From: Streptomyces durocortorensis
Lineage (GTDB): Bacteria; Actinomycetota; Actinomycetes; Streptomycetales; Streptomycetaceae
Assembly (NCBI RefSeq): GCF_031760065.1
Contig: NZ_CP134500.1
Span: 7,232,299 to 7,296,298, forward strand
Length of the DNA stretch: 64,000 nt
Reading direction: 5' to 3'
In this document: positions 17,516 through 25,991 of the stretch, in pieces
Numbering within the stretch: position 1 is the stretch's first letter
How the letters are laid out: each line of letters starts with the position of its first letter
The notes under the pieces: model-generated
Told to the model about the DNA's origin: nothing
What the model saw: only the letters and a program-made list of their open reading frames with translations
Database searches by the model: none
Made by a program: the position numbers and the translations under genes

Positions 17516-17972
17516 GAGCGGTGGGGGCGATGGAGTCGGGCAGGTACATCACGACGCTGTGGCAGCACACCGCGTCGAACGAGTCGTCGGCGAAGGGCAG
17601 TGCGTCGATGTCGCCCTCGACCAGGGTCACCCGCTCGGCGAGCTCCGGGGCGGCGGCGATCCGTTCGGCTGCGGCGCTGAGCATGCCGGCGGACCTCTCC
17701 ACGCCGGTGACCTGGTGTCCGGCGGCCGCCAGGCGCCACACCATCTCCCCGTCGCCACACCCCACGTCCAGGACCCGCGCCGGGCCACCGCCGAGCTCGG
17801 CGAGAACCCGGCGGGCGGTGATGTCGTGCCGCAGCCGACCGCGGCCGCCGCTGGAGTAGGCGGCGTACGCACCACCCACGTCCGCGAAGTCGGAGGGCGC
17901 ATGGCTCATAGGGTCCTGAGCTCCCAATCGGTCCCGTGCTCGGCGAGGCAAGATAACGCTGCTGTTGGTCAT
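17487..17972 (-). pseudogene. SAM-dependent methyltransferase, C terminus cut off by IS
   Basis: ATG 17972 overlaps the NUDIX stop (ATGA) and has GGGGGA upstream; ATG 17909 is an alternative. The Rossmann fold shows motif I (RVLDVGCGDGEMVWRLAAAGH), the acidic end of strand 2 (VTGVERSAGML), and motifs II/III (VEGDIDALPFADDSFDAVCCH). After HSVVMYLPDS the usual C-terminal half is replaced by sequence at the IS5 boundary (AHFFGGSGG). The protein has about 161 residues against 220-270 in the family. Substrate unknown. Confidence 0.8.
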
Positions 17973-18528
17973 GCGTTCCCCCAGGTGTCGACGTACGCGG
18001 CCACGCCGGTGCGGCGCGCCTCCTCCACGGCGCGCAGCCGCACGAAATCGCGGGCCGGCATCAAGGCCTCCCACTCGGCCAGGGGCAGGACGCGGACCTC
18101 GTCGTGCTCGCGCGGGTCGAGCGTGATTCCCCGGATCTGTTCAGCGGTGAGGCGACCGCCGTCGAAGATCAGCTGCAGCGCGTGCTGTACGGACGTCGCG
18201 CCCGGGGCTGGCCGTACACGGTGGCCAGCAGCCGGGGTGGACCCACAGCGGTCATGCCGGTCTCTTCCCGGCACTCGCGTACCACCGCGTCCCAGGGCCG
18301 CTCGCCCAGATCGATCGCGCCGCCGATCATGTGCCAGGGGTGGCCGGGGGAGTAGACGGAGTGCAGCTGGAGTGGCCGGTCGTTCTCGTCGGTGACGTAG
18401 AGGCACACGTAGGCGGCCGCCCGGAGCAGTGAATCGGCGTAGACCTGCGGTGGCACCCACGAGGAGACCGGCTGCGCACCGGTCACCGCGCCGACGTCGG
18501 CAGGTGGGCGGTGGCGGGTCATCCGCAT
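17969..18528 (-). pseudogene. NUDIX hydrolase with a frameshift after the Nudix box
   Basis: From ATG 18528 (or 18522) the protein holds a perfect Nudix box, GAIDLGERPWDAVVRECREETGM (Gx5Ex7REUxEExGU), in an MMIGGAIDLGE-like context. The frame then breaks near 18190 (LATVYGQPRA...). The +1 frame supplies the rest (SVQHALQLIFDGGRL to VDTWGNA) and ends at 17969, overlapping the methyltransferase start. NUDIX enzymes hydrolyse nucleoside diphosphate derivatives. Middle gene of a three-gene operon. Confidence 0.85.
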
Positions 18529-18989
18529 CAGCGCAGGGCCGCGATCCTGCCCCCGCCTGGCAGCTCCGCCGAGATCGCGCTGTGCTCCGGACGGCCTCCC
18601 AAGGCGGTGTTGTAGCGCACCAGTTCAGCCGTGGACAGCTTCGCCGCGTACGCGATGGTGGGGTCGTTCTTCCTGGCGTGCTCCACCTTCCGCTGGATGC
18701 GCCCGCCGTAGCCGTGTTCCTGGGCCCATTCCACGTCGTCCACGACGTAGCCGGAGCTGCGGCTCTCCTCGTCGCTGAGGTCGTTCGAGCCCCAGTACCG
18801 GAAGCCCTTCTCGGCCATGCACTTCTCGATGAGTTTCTGCTCGGCCAGTTCGAGGGTCCTGAGCTCCGGGTCGCTCAGCCTCTCCGAGGTGAGGGAGGGG
18901 GAGACGGAGGGGGAGGCCACAGCCGTGCACGCGGCCAGCGAGCTTCCCACCACCACCGATATCCCTATGGCCATCAGAACGCGCTTCAT
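18528..18989 (-). CDS. Small lipoprotein
   Basis: 153 residues from ATG 18989 with a lipoprotein signal: MKRVLMAIGISVVVGSSLAAC, lipobox LAAC, Cys the mature N-terminus. The mature part is predicted helical (TLELAEQKLIEKCMAEKGFRYWG, VEWAQEHGYGGRIQRKVEHA) and ends GGGRIAALR. This pattern of a short lipoprotein with a conserved EKCMxEKGF-(R/T)Y motif is common in actinobacteria, function unknown. Its TGA overlaps the NUDIX ATG (TGATG), so it leads the operon. A 12-base C run and a G4 motif lie just upstream. Confidence 0.8.
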   Translation of the reverse strand: MKRVLMAIGISVVVGSSLAACTAVASPSVSPSLTSERLSDPELRTLELAEQKLIEKCMAEKGFRYWGSNDLSDEESRSSGYVVDDVEWAQEHGYGGRIQRKVEHARKNDPTIAYAAKLSTAELVRYNTALGGRPEHSAISAELPGGGRIAALR

Positions 18990-19062
18990 GCGATGGGTCC
19001 CCCCCCCCCCGCGCCCTCCGTGTGGCTGCGACGCCCTCGGCGGCGCACTCACACCATCGTGG

Positions 19063-19087
19063 TGGGGGTGGGGGTGGGGGTGGGGGC
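19063..19087 (+). other. G-quadruplex-forming tract upstream of the lipoprotein operon
   Basis: Four GGGGG runs separated by single T residues (19064-19086), together with 12 consecutive C at 18999-19010 and a G run near 19155. With five-G runs and one-base loops this is an ideal parallel G4 on the plus strand, i.e. the template strand side of the minus-strand operon. It lies in the leader of the lipoprotein gene. Confidence 0.7.
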
Positions 19088-19190
19088 AGCGGTACCTCGT
19101 ACGTCCGAGGGGTGCTCGTGCCCGCACATGGCGCCGAGGGCGGCGGCCCTCAGGGGGGGGCGCCGCCCTCGGCGTCGTACGGGAAGAGCG

Positions 19191-19661
19191 TCAGCGCTTG
19201 GCGCAGTAACCGGTGAAGTTGTTGTTGCTCTTGTAGAACCGCGGCCACTTGATCGCGTCGCGGGTGTTCGGGCCGTAGATTCCGTCAGCCGCGGTGCCTG
19301 CCTTGCCCTGCGCGTACTTGAGAGCCGAATAGGTCGCCGGGCCGAAGGCCCCGTCGATGGCGATGCTTCGCCCGTAACACAGGACCAGCGCTCGCTGCAG
19401 CTTCTTGACGTGGATGCCGTTGGCGCCCTGGGACATCTCGCAGGTGATGCTTCCACCGCTGGTGGCGGGGAGGTGGATGTAGGTGGTGGTCGACTTCGAG
19501 ATCGTCTTCGACGAGGAGCAGTAGGCGGCCAGCGCGCCGAACTCCGCCTCCTGTACGGCGACCGGTCCGGCCTTGGGCGCGGCGACGGCGGCCGGGGCCG
19601 CGGCCCCCAGTCCGGTGAGCATGACCGTTGCGGCCCCGAGTGCCGCGAGCTTGAGCTTCAT
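19191..19661 (-). CDS. Secreted peptidoglycan-binding (PG_binding_1) protein
   Basis: 156 residues from ATG 19661 with AAGGGGG upstream. A Sec signal (MKLKLAALGAATVMLTGLG, cleavage near AVAAPKAG) is followed by a mature part with a PG_binding_1 three-helix domain: GANGIHVKKLQRALVLCYG, IDGAFGPATYSALKYAQGK, DGIYGPNTRDAIKW. No catalytic domain is fused. The protein probably binds cell-wall peptidoglycan. It is divergent from the ArsR-like regulator at 19778, the second such secreted-protein/regulator pair in the window. Confidence 0.88.
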   Translation of the reverse strand: MKLKLAALGAATVMLTGLGAAAPAAVAAPKAGPVAVQEAEFGALAAYCSSSKTISKSTTTYIHLPATSGGSITCEMSQGANGIHVKKLQRALVLCYGRSIAIDGAFGPATYSALKYAQGKAGTAADGIYGPNTRDAIKWPRFYKSNNNFTGYCAKR

Positions 19662-19777
19662 CTCGTTCCCCCTTCATGTTCTTTCTTATTCCGGCGTGTC
19701 CACTTTTGCTGAGTGACACCGGCCGGGCCATGCTGTTGCAGCTGAACGCAAAAGCTGAGCTCATCAGGGGGAATGAG

Positions 19778-20779
19778 ATGCTCCGCGTCCACTTCAGCGA
19801 CGCCGACCTGGGCAGAACACAGGTGGCCGCCGCGCCGGATCCGCTCTGGGAGATCGCCACCAGCCTGCACCGTTTCCAGGTACGGGACGGCCGCTGGGCC
19901 TACGCGCAATGGCACAGGTCCGTCCGTGCCCACCTGGGGGAGAAGGGGCTCGAACGCGCCTTTCGTACCGTGCTGTTACCGCTCTTCCCGAGGGCCGCCT
20001 ACTTTCCGGACTTCCTGACTCCGGTCCAGGCGGGCCAGGGCTTGGACGCCGGGCTCGACGCCATCCTGGCCACACCACCCCGTCGGATCCTGGAGGAAGT
20101 GGCCATCCTCGACCGCGTGGTCGGAGCCCCTTCCTGGGCCCCGCGACTGGCCGAGACGCAGACGCGCCTCGAACTCGTGCGGGTGCTGCGCGCCTATCAC
20201 GAGGTCGCCATCGCCCCGTACAGCGAACACATCCAGGCCCACATCGACGCCGAACGGTCGGCGCGCTGCCGAGGGCTTCTGGACGGCGGTGTCGAGGGGA
20301 TGCTGGCCGGCCTCAGCTCCACGATGCGCTGGCAACGGCCCGTCCTGCACGTCGAATACCCGCCGGAGGACCGGGATCTGTGGCTGGGCGGCCGGGGGAT
20401 CAAGCTCGTCCCGTCGTACTTCTCCTGGCGCGCGCCGACCAGTCTCGCCGACCCCGGGCTGCCGCCGGTCCTGTGCTACCCGGTGCTCCGCGAACCGCCC
20501 GCCCCGCCGCCGGACACCGAGGGCCCCGCGGCCGCACCTCTGACGGCCCTCCTGGGGCGGGCCCGGGCCGCCGCGCTGTGCGCCGTGGCCGCGGGCGCCA
20601 CGACCGGGGAGATCGCCCGTGCTGCCGGGGTGTCCGCGTCCTCTGCCAGCCGGCATGCCACCGCGCTGCGCGACGCGGGGCTCATCACCAGCAGCCGGCA
20701 TGCCGCGACCGTGCTGCACACCCTCACTCCGGTCGGGGCGTCCGTACTCCGTGCCGGTACGCGCACGGCGGAGGCGTGA
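19778..20779 (+). CDS. ArsR-like winged-helix transcriptional regulator (paralogue of 4051-5079)
   Basis: 333 residues from ATG 19778, with CAGGGGGAATGAG upstream. The N-terminal VHFSDADLGRTQV, the middle (LRAYHEVAIAPYSEHIQAHID, LHVEYPPEDRDLWLGGRGI) and the C-terminal HTH (CAVAAGATTGEIARAAGVSASSASRHATALRDAGLITSS) correspond segment by segment to the regulator at 4051. The intergenic region shared with the divergent secreted protein gene is about 115 bp, so it may control both. Followed by a good hairpin terminator. Confidence 0.9.
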   Translation: MLRVHFSDADLGRTQVAAAPDPLWEIATSLHRFQVRDGRWAYAQWHRSVRAHLGEKGLERAFRTVLLPLFPRAAYFPDFLTPVQAGQGLDAGLDAILATPPRRILEEVAILDRVVGAPSWAPRLAETQTRLELVRVLRAYHEVAIAPYSEHIQAHIDAERSARCRGLLDGGVEGMLAGLSSTMRWQRPVLHVEYPPEDRDLWLGGRGIKLVPSYFSWRAPTSLADPGLPPVLCYPVLREPPAPPPDTEGPAAAPLTALLGRARAAALCAVAAGATTGEIARAAGVSASSASRHATALRDAGLITSSRHAATVLHTLTPVGASVLRAGTRTAEA

Positions 20780-20790
20780 GGCACACGGAA

Positions 20791-20822
20791 GCCCGTCCCA
20801 CCTCGATGAGGGCGGGACGGGC
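20791..20822 (+). terminator. Hairpin terminator of the second regulator gene
   Basis: GCCCGTCCC and GGGACGGGC form a perfect 9-bp GC stem around a 14-base spacer, 12 bp after the regulator stop. There is no T tail, as usual in Streptomyces. Confidence 0.75.
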
Positions 20823-20856
20823 CTCTTCACGTACGTACGTAAGGGCCCGCAGAGAA

Positions 20857-21007
20857 TCAACATGCTGGTTTGATCTTCTTCGGCGGGTGGCTGCCGTACC
20901 TGTCGAGGTGGGCAGCCACGTCTGTCGGAGTGCGGAATCTGGCGGTTGAGGATGGGATCGGGTGATCGTGCGCGGCCAGGAGTGGCCGTACTTCCTGGAC
21001 GGCCCGT
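20857..21007 (-). pseudogene. C-terminal remnant of an unknown gene cut by IS5
   Basis: About 50 in-frame codons (VQEVRPLLAAHDHPIP, STARFRTPTDVAAHLDRYG, ending KKIKPAC) enter directly from the IS5 left end at 21008, so the 5' part was lost with the insertion or a later deletion. The sequence looks like a genuine coding end; I do not recognise the family. Confidence 0.5.
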
Positions 21008-21809
21008 GTAACTGATCGTTTCAGAATGAGTCGAGTTGCGGGTCTTATGCTGGGTGATCTTGGTCGGCAGTGTGTCCGGAGTGCGTGCTGATCTTGTTCC
21101 TGACGACTTGTGGGAGCGGGTGGCCCCGCTTCTGCCGCCCGTTCCCGAACGGCGCCGCCGCTACCCCGGACGGCTGCGTGTTCCTGACCGGGCGGCACTC
21201 GCGGGCGTCCTGTTCGTGTTGCGGACCGGTGTCGCGTGGCGTGATGTCCCCGCGGAGACCGTGGGCTGCTCCGGGGTGACGGCCTGGAGTCGGCTGCGGG
21301 ACTGGACCGAGGCCGGCGTCTGGCCACGCCTGCACGCTGCCCTGCTTGCCGAGCTTCGGCGTGCCGACCTGCTGGACCTGGACGACTGCTCCGTGGACGG
21401 CTCGCATGTCCGGGCCCTCAAAGGGGGGATCACGTCGGCCCCTCGCCCGTCGACCGCGCCCGTTCCGGCTCCAAGCACCACCTGATAGTCGACCGTCACG
21501 GGACCCCGCTCGCCATGACGCTGACCGGCGGCAACCGGCACGACGTCACCCAGCTGCTTGACAAGTACCGCCGCCTGCTGTGGAAGCGCGGCATCAAGCC
21601 GTTGATCGCCCGGCGTGGCGTCGCCCACGGTTCCGGACTGGGCAAGGTGCGCTGGGTGGTCGAGCGTACATTCGCCTGGCTGCACCTGTTCAAACGGCTC
21701 CGCACCCGATACGAGCGACGCGCCGATTTCCATCAAGGTCTGCTCGAACTGGCCTGCAGCCTCATATGCCTGCGCCGCCTGCGGACCTCATTCTGAAACG
21801 ACCAGTTAC
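21008..21809 (+). mobile_element. IS5-family element (copy 2), with deleted catalytic core
   Basis: Inverted ends GTAACTGATCGTTTCAGAATG (21008) and the complement of GTAACTGGTCGTTTCAGAATG (ending 21809). ORF A (about 21076-21485) runs to SVDGSHVRALKGG and the run AAAGGGGGG, the site where IS427-type elements change frame. In the shifted frame ORF B continues GSKHHLIVDRHGTPLA, LTGGNRHDVTQLLDKYRRLL, but the segment with DRGYD (second catalytic Asp) is deleted. The end IKPLIARRGVAHGSGLG, RWVVERTFAWLHLFKRL is present. Not expected to transpose by itself. Confidence 0.85.
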
Positions 21810-22843
21810 GAGCTGGTGCGTGATTGCGGGTGACGTGTTCTTGCTGGTGGGTGTCATGATCCGGATGTGGCGATCATGGTCAGTCGGACGGTTCTCGCGC
21901 ATCAGGTGTTCACGGGAGTCTCGCGGGGCCATCTTGCTTCTCTGGTTGAGGAGTTGGCCGGCCCGTGGCAGGCCGTGGTCGAGGGGCGTCGTCACGAAGC
22001 TCGCGGCGGGGCCAGGAAGCGTGAGGCAGGAGCCGGTGTCCGGCATTGGCTGGTGTTCGTCGACCGGCTCGTGGCCACGTTGGTTCACTTGCGGCACGAT
22101 CTGCCGCATGTGGCGTTGGGGCTGCTGTTCGGCGTCGACCGCTCCACCATCACCCGTGCGATCGGCGAGATACGAGGGCTGCTGGCAGAGCGGGGATGCG
22201 CGGTCCCAGACCGGCCCGGCCTGAGGCTGCGAACCCCGGCGGATGTGTTCGCATACGCCCAGGCCGAAGGTATCGAGCTGCGGCTGGACGCCACCGAGGT
22301 CCAGGTCCGCCGGCCCCCGGCCAGCCGCGGCGGACGCCGTGCTTTCGTCTCGGGGAAGAAGAAGCAGAACACGATGAAGGCCACTGTCGTCGCCGACCAT
22401 GAGGGCCGCAGGCTCTGGACCGATGCCCTGCGACCAGGGCGGATGCATGACGCGACCGCCGCACGCAACGAAGGCATCGGTACCTGTTTCCAGCACTTTC
22501 GCGACGTCGAAGTGCTCCTGGACGACGGCTACCTCGGACTCCGTCGCGATCATCCCGGCCAAGCGGTGACCCCGCCCAGGAAGGGAAACAAGATCAGCCC
22601 GCCCGAGGTCCTCGAAGCCCGCCTACAAGCCCGGCACCGGCACTCCTCGATGCGCATCACCGTCGAACACGCCCTCGCCGACCACAAACGCTGGAAGCAA
22701 CTGGTCCGCTGGACCCACCGCCGAGAGAACCTGCCCGCCACCTACCGGGCCATGGCAGGCCTCGTCTCCGACCGCAACACCACCGGCTGATACAAACTCC
22801 CAGGTCAGGCACCCATGTCTCCAACGCAATCACGCACCAGCTC
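21810..22843 (+). mobile_element. IS5-family insertion sequence, complete
   Basis: Perfect 18-bp inverted repeats: GAGCTGGTGCGTGATTGC at 21810-21827 and its complement at 22826-22843. It directly abuts IS copy 2 on the left. On the right, the sequence from 22846 (AGAGGTCGTCTCAGTTGG) looks like the end of a third related element, so ISs are stacked here. Confidence 0.85.
21867..22790 (+). CDS. IS5-family transposase (HTH_Tnp_4 and DDE_Tnp_4)
   Basis: 307 residues from GTG 21867, or 304 from ATG 21876. The HTH region (HVALGLLFGVDRSTITRAIGEI) is followed by IELRLDATEVQVRRP (first D), VEVLLDDGYLGLRRDHP (second D) and RITVEHALADHKRWKQL (E). The frame is continuous inside a perfect-ended IS, so this copy could be functional. 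Confidence 0.9.
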   Translation: MAIMVSRTVLAHQVFTGVSRGHLASLVEELAGPWQAVVEGRRHEARGGARKREAGAGVRHWLVFVDRLVATLVHLRHDLPHVALGLLFGVDRSTITRAIGEIRGLLAERGCAVPDRPGLRLRTPADVFAYAQAEGIELRLDATEVQVRRPPASRGGRRAFVSGKKKQNTMKATVVADHEGRRLWTDALRPGRMHDATAARNEGIGTCFQHFRDVEVLLDDGYLGLRRDHPGQAVTPPRKGNKISPPEVLEARLQARHRHSSMRITVEHALADHKRWKQLVRWTHRRENLPATYRAMAGLVSDRNTTG

Positions 22844-22871
22844 GTAAGAGGTCGTCTCAGTTGGTGCGGGA

Positions 22872-23479
22872 TCACATTCCGCGGTCTGGGCCGTATGCCT
22901 CGCGAGTGGGCTGGCCTGGTCCTGCAGGTGGGTACTCCAGCCCCACGGGGCCGGGGTAGAAGGCCGCGCTGTCCCAACCGGTCATCTCCTCACCGACGAG
23001 GTGGCGGTACAACCACTCGGCGAAGGTCATGGGGTGTCCGACCCAGTCGCCCTCTGCCCCTTGGACCACCACACTGTCGGAGAACCCGTGGACCGACGAG
23101 GCTACGAAGACCGCAGCTCCTTGATCGGTGGCGGCGATGGGTATGAGACCTTCGGTGGTTCCGAAGCTGAGCTGGGGGAGTTGGCAGAAGACGCGAGGAT
23201 CGTCGTCCGGCCCAGTGATGTAGGACTCCCATCTGCTATCAGCCCAGACTTCTGATGCCGAGCGGATCTCCTCGCCCAGGTTCCACCAGCCTGACGCAGG
23301 GTGAGGTGTCCGTTGATCTGCACTGGCGCATACGCGTCGACGATCTGTTTGTAGTCCCCCGGAAACGTCCTGCCGAGTTCCTCCTCCAGGCTGAGCCAGG
23401 CCGCAGGGGCGGCGTAGCGTTCCTCTCCGGGGCCCAGCATCGCGAAGACGGCCTGCAGGTAGTCGGTCATGGCGGTCAT
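22872..23479 (-). pseudogene. SMI1/KNR4-family protein, frameshifted
   Basis: ATG 23479 starts MTAMTDYLQAVFAML; the SMI1 motif LSLEEELGRTFPGDYKQIVDAYAPVQINGHL follows. Near 23303 the frame is lost; the next frame supplies WWNLGEEIRSASEVW, GLIPIAATDQGAAVFV and MTFAEWLYRHLVGEE to the stop at 22872. SMI1/KNR4 proteins in actinobacteria are often immunity proteins for polymorphic toxins. No toxin gene lies beside it. Both sides are flanked by IS ends. Confidence 0.85.
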
Positions 23480-23571
23480 GCCTCTCGAAGATGCTTGCCG
23501 GGAATCGTTCGAGCCAGCATCGAGCACCTTTCCTGTCGACGGCTGGCCGGGGTCCTCGTTGTCATGGCATG

Positions 23572-23883
23572 GAGCCTTTTCCAACCTCACGTTGATGCGT
23601 GGTGAAGGACCAGGACGGCCTTCACGACGTCGGTGACTCGGTTGGTACTGCAGCGGAGTTTCCGCAGGAGGCGCCACCCCTTGAGGGTGGCCATGGCTTG
23701 CTCGCCCAGGCAGTGGATCTTGGTGTGGGCGGTGTTGTGGCGGCGCTTCCATCTCTTGAGGCGGCGGCCCCGAAACGGCACCCGGACGGGTCCGCCGGCT
23801 CCTTGATACGCCTTGTCCGCCCAGCATTTGATTTCTGCATCGGCGAGGGCTTCGATGATTCCGTGGTGTCGCGCTGCGGACAA
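23572..23883 (-). mobile_element. Right-end fragment of the IS5 element found at 6818-7703
   Basis: Starts at the terminal repeat GAGCCTTTTCCAACC. The minus frame encodes the C-terminal third of the same transposase: IKCWADKAYQGAGGPVRVPF, RRLKRWKRRHN, EQAMATLKGWRLLRKL, ending VLVLHHAST. The left two thirds are missing; the break at about 23883 joins a second IS5 fragment. Confidence 0.85.
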
Positions 23884-24200
23884 GGCATATTCCTCCCGCG
23901 CGAACCGCGCCTACCTGCGGCGACGTCGAATCCGCAGTGTCATCCCGGAGAAGGCCGACCAGGCCGCCAACCGCAAGAAGAAGGGTTCTCGCGGCGGCCG
24001 CCCGGTCGGTCACGATCCGGACCTGTACAAGGACCGCAACACCGTCGAACGCTGCATCAACAAGATCAAAGAGTGGCGGGGCCTGGCCACCCGCTACGAC
24101 AAGACCGCTGCCAGCTACCTCGCCGGACTCCGCCTGCGCGGCGCCGTGATCTGGATCCGCAGCCTCCGACCAACATGATCCGAACCTGGAACAGGCCCTA
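23884..24200 (+). mobile_element. Right-end fragment of another IS5-family element
   Basis: The plus frame runs DKAYSSRANRAYLRRRRIRS, PEKADQAANRKKKGSRGGRPVG, TVERCINKIKEWRGLATRYDK, which is the second D and the E region of IS1031/IS427-type transposases. It ends near ACAGGCCCTAG, the same terminus and CTAG motif as the IS5 unit inside jetC. The first half is missing. Confidence 0.8.
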
Positions 24201-24252
24201 GTTGTCAGTGTCTGCTTCTACGCTGCTGAAAGGCATCACGTGGGGAGCGAGT

Positions 24253-25698
24253 ATGACGGATGAGACAGCGGTCATGCAGGGGCTGTGGCCGCAGGTGCTG
24301 GAAGCGGCAAAGAAGCGGCGGCGGTTCACCTGGATTCTGCTGAGCCAGAAGGTGACGGGGCTTCTCTACGACGGTGCCGTACTGACGCTGGCGTGGGAAA
24401 ATCAGGGGGCGGTGGACAACTTCGACAGTTCTGGCTCCATCAGCGTGCTCGAGGAGGCACTCGAAGAGGTGCTCAGCCGCCCGGCCGCCGTTGAGTCGGT
24501 CCTCGACAATGCACCACCCGCGCCCCCGACTCTCAGTCCAGTAGGCCCGGCAACGCCGCTGCGCGTACCCGCCGCCGCTCCTGCCCCGCCATCCCAGCCG
24601 GACGTGCCAGCCGCCTTCACTTTGCACCGTGCGCTGGGCCAAACAGCATTCCTGATGCATGAGCGGGGCGACAACCGGGCCGCGGCCCTGCTGACGGAGG
24701 TAGGGGACGTGGAACTGGTGTGCAGCAGCCGGTTCGCAGACCAGACGGATGCCATCCTCATCATGCCGCCATCTCTCGTTCCCCAATTCACCGATGAGGT
24801 CCTCGCAGCCATCGAGCCGGTGTTCGTACACGTCGCGGGGCGCCATGGGCTGCAGGTCAACGGGGTGCGTGCCGCTGCCGCGCTCCCCGAGATCGGTGAG
24901 GACTGGCGACGGGTCCTGCAAACGAAACTGGCGGCCGAGGATGAGGATACGGCGCCCGCGCAGGTGCCTCAGGCGCCGCCCAAGGAGGCCTCCTCCAGGC
25001 CTGGCAGGAAGGAGACCGTCGAGGGGCAGGCATCGGGATGCAGTCGGCGAGGCAAGACCACAGGCGGCCGATGCCGCCGCCCGGCCGCCGAATGGCCGGC
25101 CTACGATGACCTGCCGCCGCCCGTGGCCGCCTGTTTTGGTCATCTCACCCCCGAGGAACAGAAAGCCTGCCAGCAGGCACGCGACCGTGCCCGGGAGGAG
25201 TACAACGCCCGCTGGAAGGCAGAACGCGCCGCGCTTCAGGCCCGGGGCGCCGATTTGAAACCCCTCACCTTCACGCCGCGGCCGTGCATCGGCGAGTGCA
25301 TCTCGCTGGACCAGGTGGGGGGAAGCGACTCCGATGGGGCCTCGATATCGTGTGCGAACTGCGACAGCTGGGTGTGCGTGAGCTGCGGGAGAGCGCAGGT
25401 AGACAGTGTTCTGGAGTTCTGCGGAGCCTGCTCGGAGCGTGAGGCGCAGTGTGACCCTGAACCCGAGTGGTACGGGCAGTACGACAGTGGGCCCGACACC
25501 GATCCAAACCCTCGCGCCCGACTGACGGTTATGGTCAACGACCTGGTCAAAGCGACAGGTGCCACCCACCGGGAGGTGAATGCGGGCCTCAACCGAAGGA
25601 TCGGGGTGCCCAGCAGGGTCGGTGCCGAGGAACAGGTCATCCGCCGTGCCGCCAGCGCCGCCCGCGCGTGGCTCGATGAACTTGGTTCTTCCGGCTGA
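24253..25698 (+). CDS. DnaX domain III-like and zinc-ribbon protein
   Basis: 481 residues from ATG 24253 (GGGGAGCGAGT upstream). Residues 8-70 (LWPQVLEAAKKRRRFTWILL, VLTLAWENQGAVDNF, LEEALEEVL) match the tau/gamma domain III of actinobacterial DnaX, the part that holds clamp-loader subunits together. A Pro/Ala linker, an unknown alpha/beta region (about 125-235), a basic linker, and a zinc-ribbon region (CIGEC, SCANC, CVSC, FCGAC; eight Cys) follow. The end is helical (LVKATGATHREVNAGLNRR). The AAA+ ATPase part of DnaX is absent. It leads a block of replication-like genes; a role in recruiting the host replisome is possible but inferred. Confidence 0.7.
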   Translation: MTDETAVMQGLWPQVLEAAKKRRRFTWILLSQKVTGLLYDGAVLTLAWENQGAVDNFDSSGSISVLEEALEEVLSRPAAVESVLDNAPPAPPTLSPVGPATPLRVPAAAPAPPSQPDVPAAFTLHRALGQTAFLMHERGDNRAAALLTEVGDVELVCSSRFADQTDAILIMPPSLVPQFTDEVLAAIEPVFVHVAGRHGLQVNGVRAAAALPEIGEDWRRVLQTKLAAEDEDTAPAQVPQAPPKEASSRPGRKETVEGQASGCSRRGKTTGGRCRRPAAEWPAYDDLPPPVAACFGHLTPEEQKACQQARDRAREEYNARWKAERAALQARGADLKPLTFTPRPCIGECISLDQVGGSDSDGASISCANCDSWVCVSCGRAQVDSVLEFCGACSEREAQCDPEPEWYGQYDSGPDTDPNPRARLTVMVNDLVKATGATHREVNAGLNRRIGVPSRVGAEEQVIRRAASAARAWLDELGSSG

Positions 25699-25923
25699 CC
25701 AGGGCCTCAGGCATGGCCGGCTACCGACCCGCCCCTGTGTGGCAGCCGGCGCGGGCGGTTCCTTTCCGAAGCGCCAAGGCAGGCATGTCGGCTGATTCGG
25801 GGGCCGTTGACGGCGGGCACCCCCCGTCGCCTGCAGATGCGGTTGCCAGTCGCCCCCTGGGGCGGTCAATTCACAGGCAGGTGCAACAAGCGGAGACGAG
25901 TCGAATCAGATAGCTGATGTAAC

Positions 25924-25953
25924 TTGCATAGTTGGTGAGGGTGGCGGTAGCGT
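25924..25953 (+). promoter_or_regulatory. Possible HrdB-type promoter
   Basis: TTGCAT and TAGCGT are separated by 18 bp, 39 bp before the ATG of the HTH gene at 25992. It agrees with the Streptomyces housekeeping consensus (TTGAC-N/TAGRRT) at most key positions. Confidence 0.35.
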
Positions 25954-25991
25954 CACGGCAGCAGACACCCCGACCGGTATGAAGGCACGTC

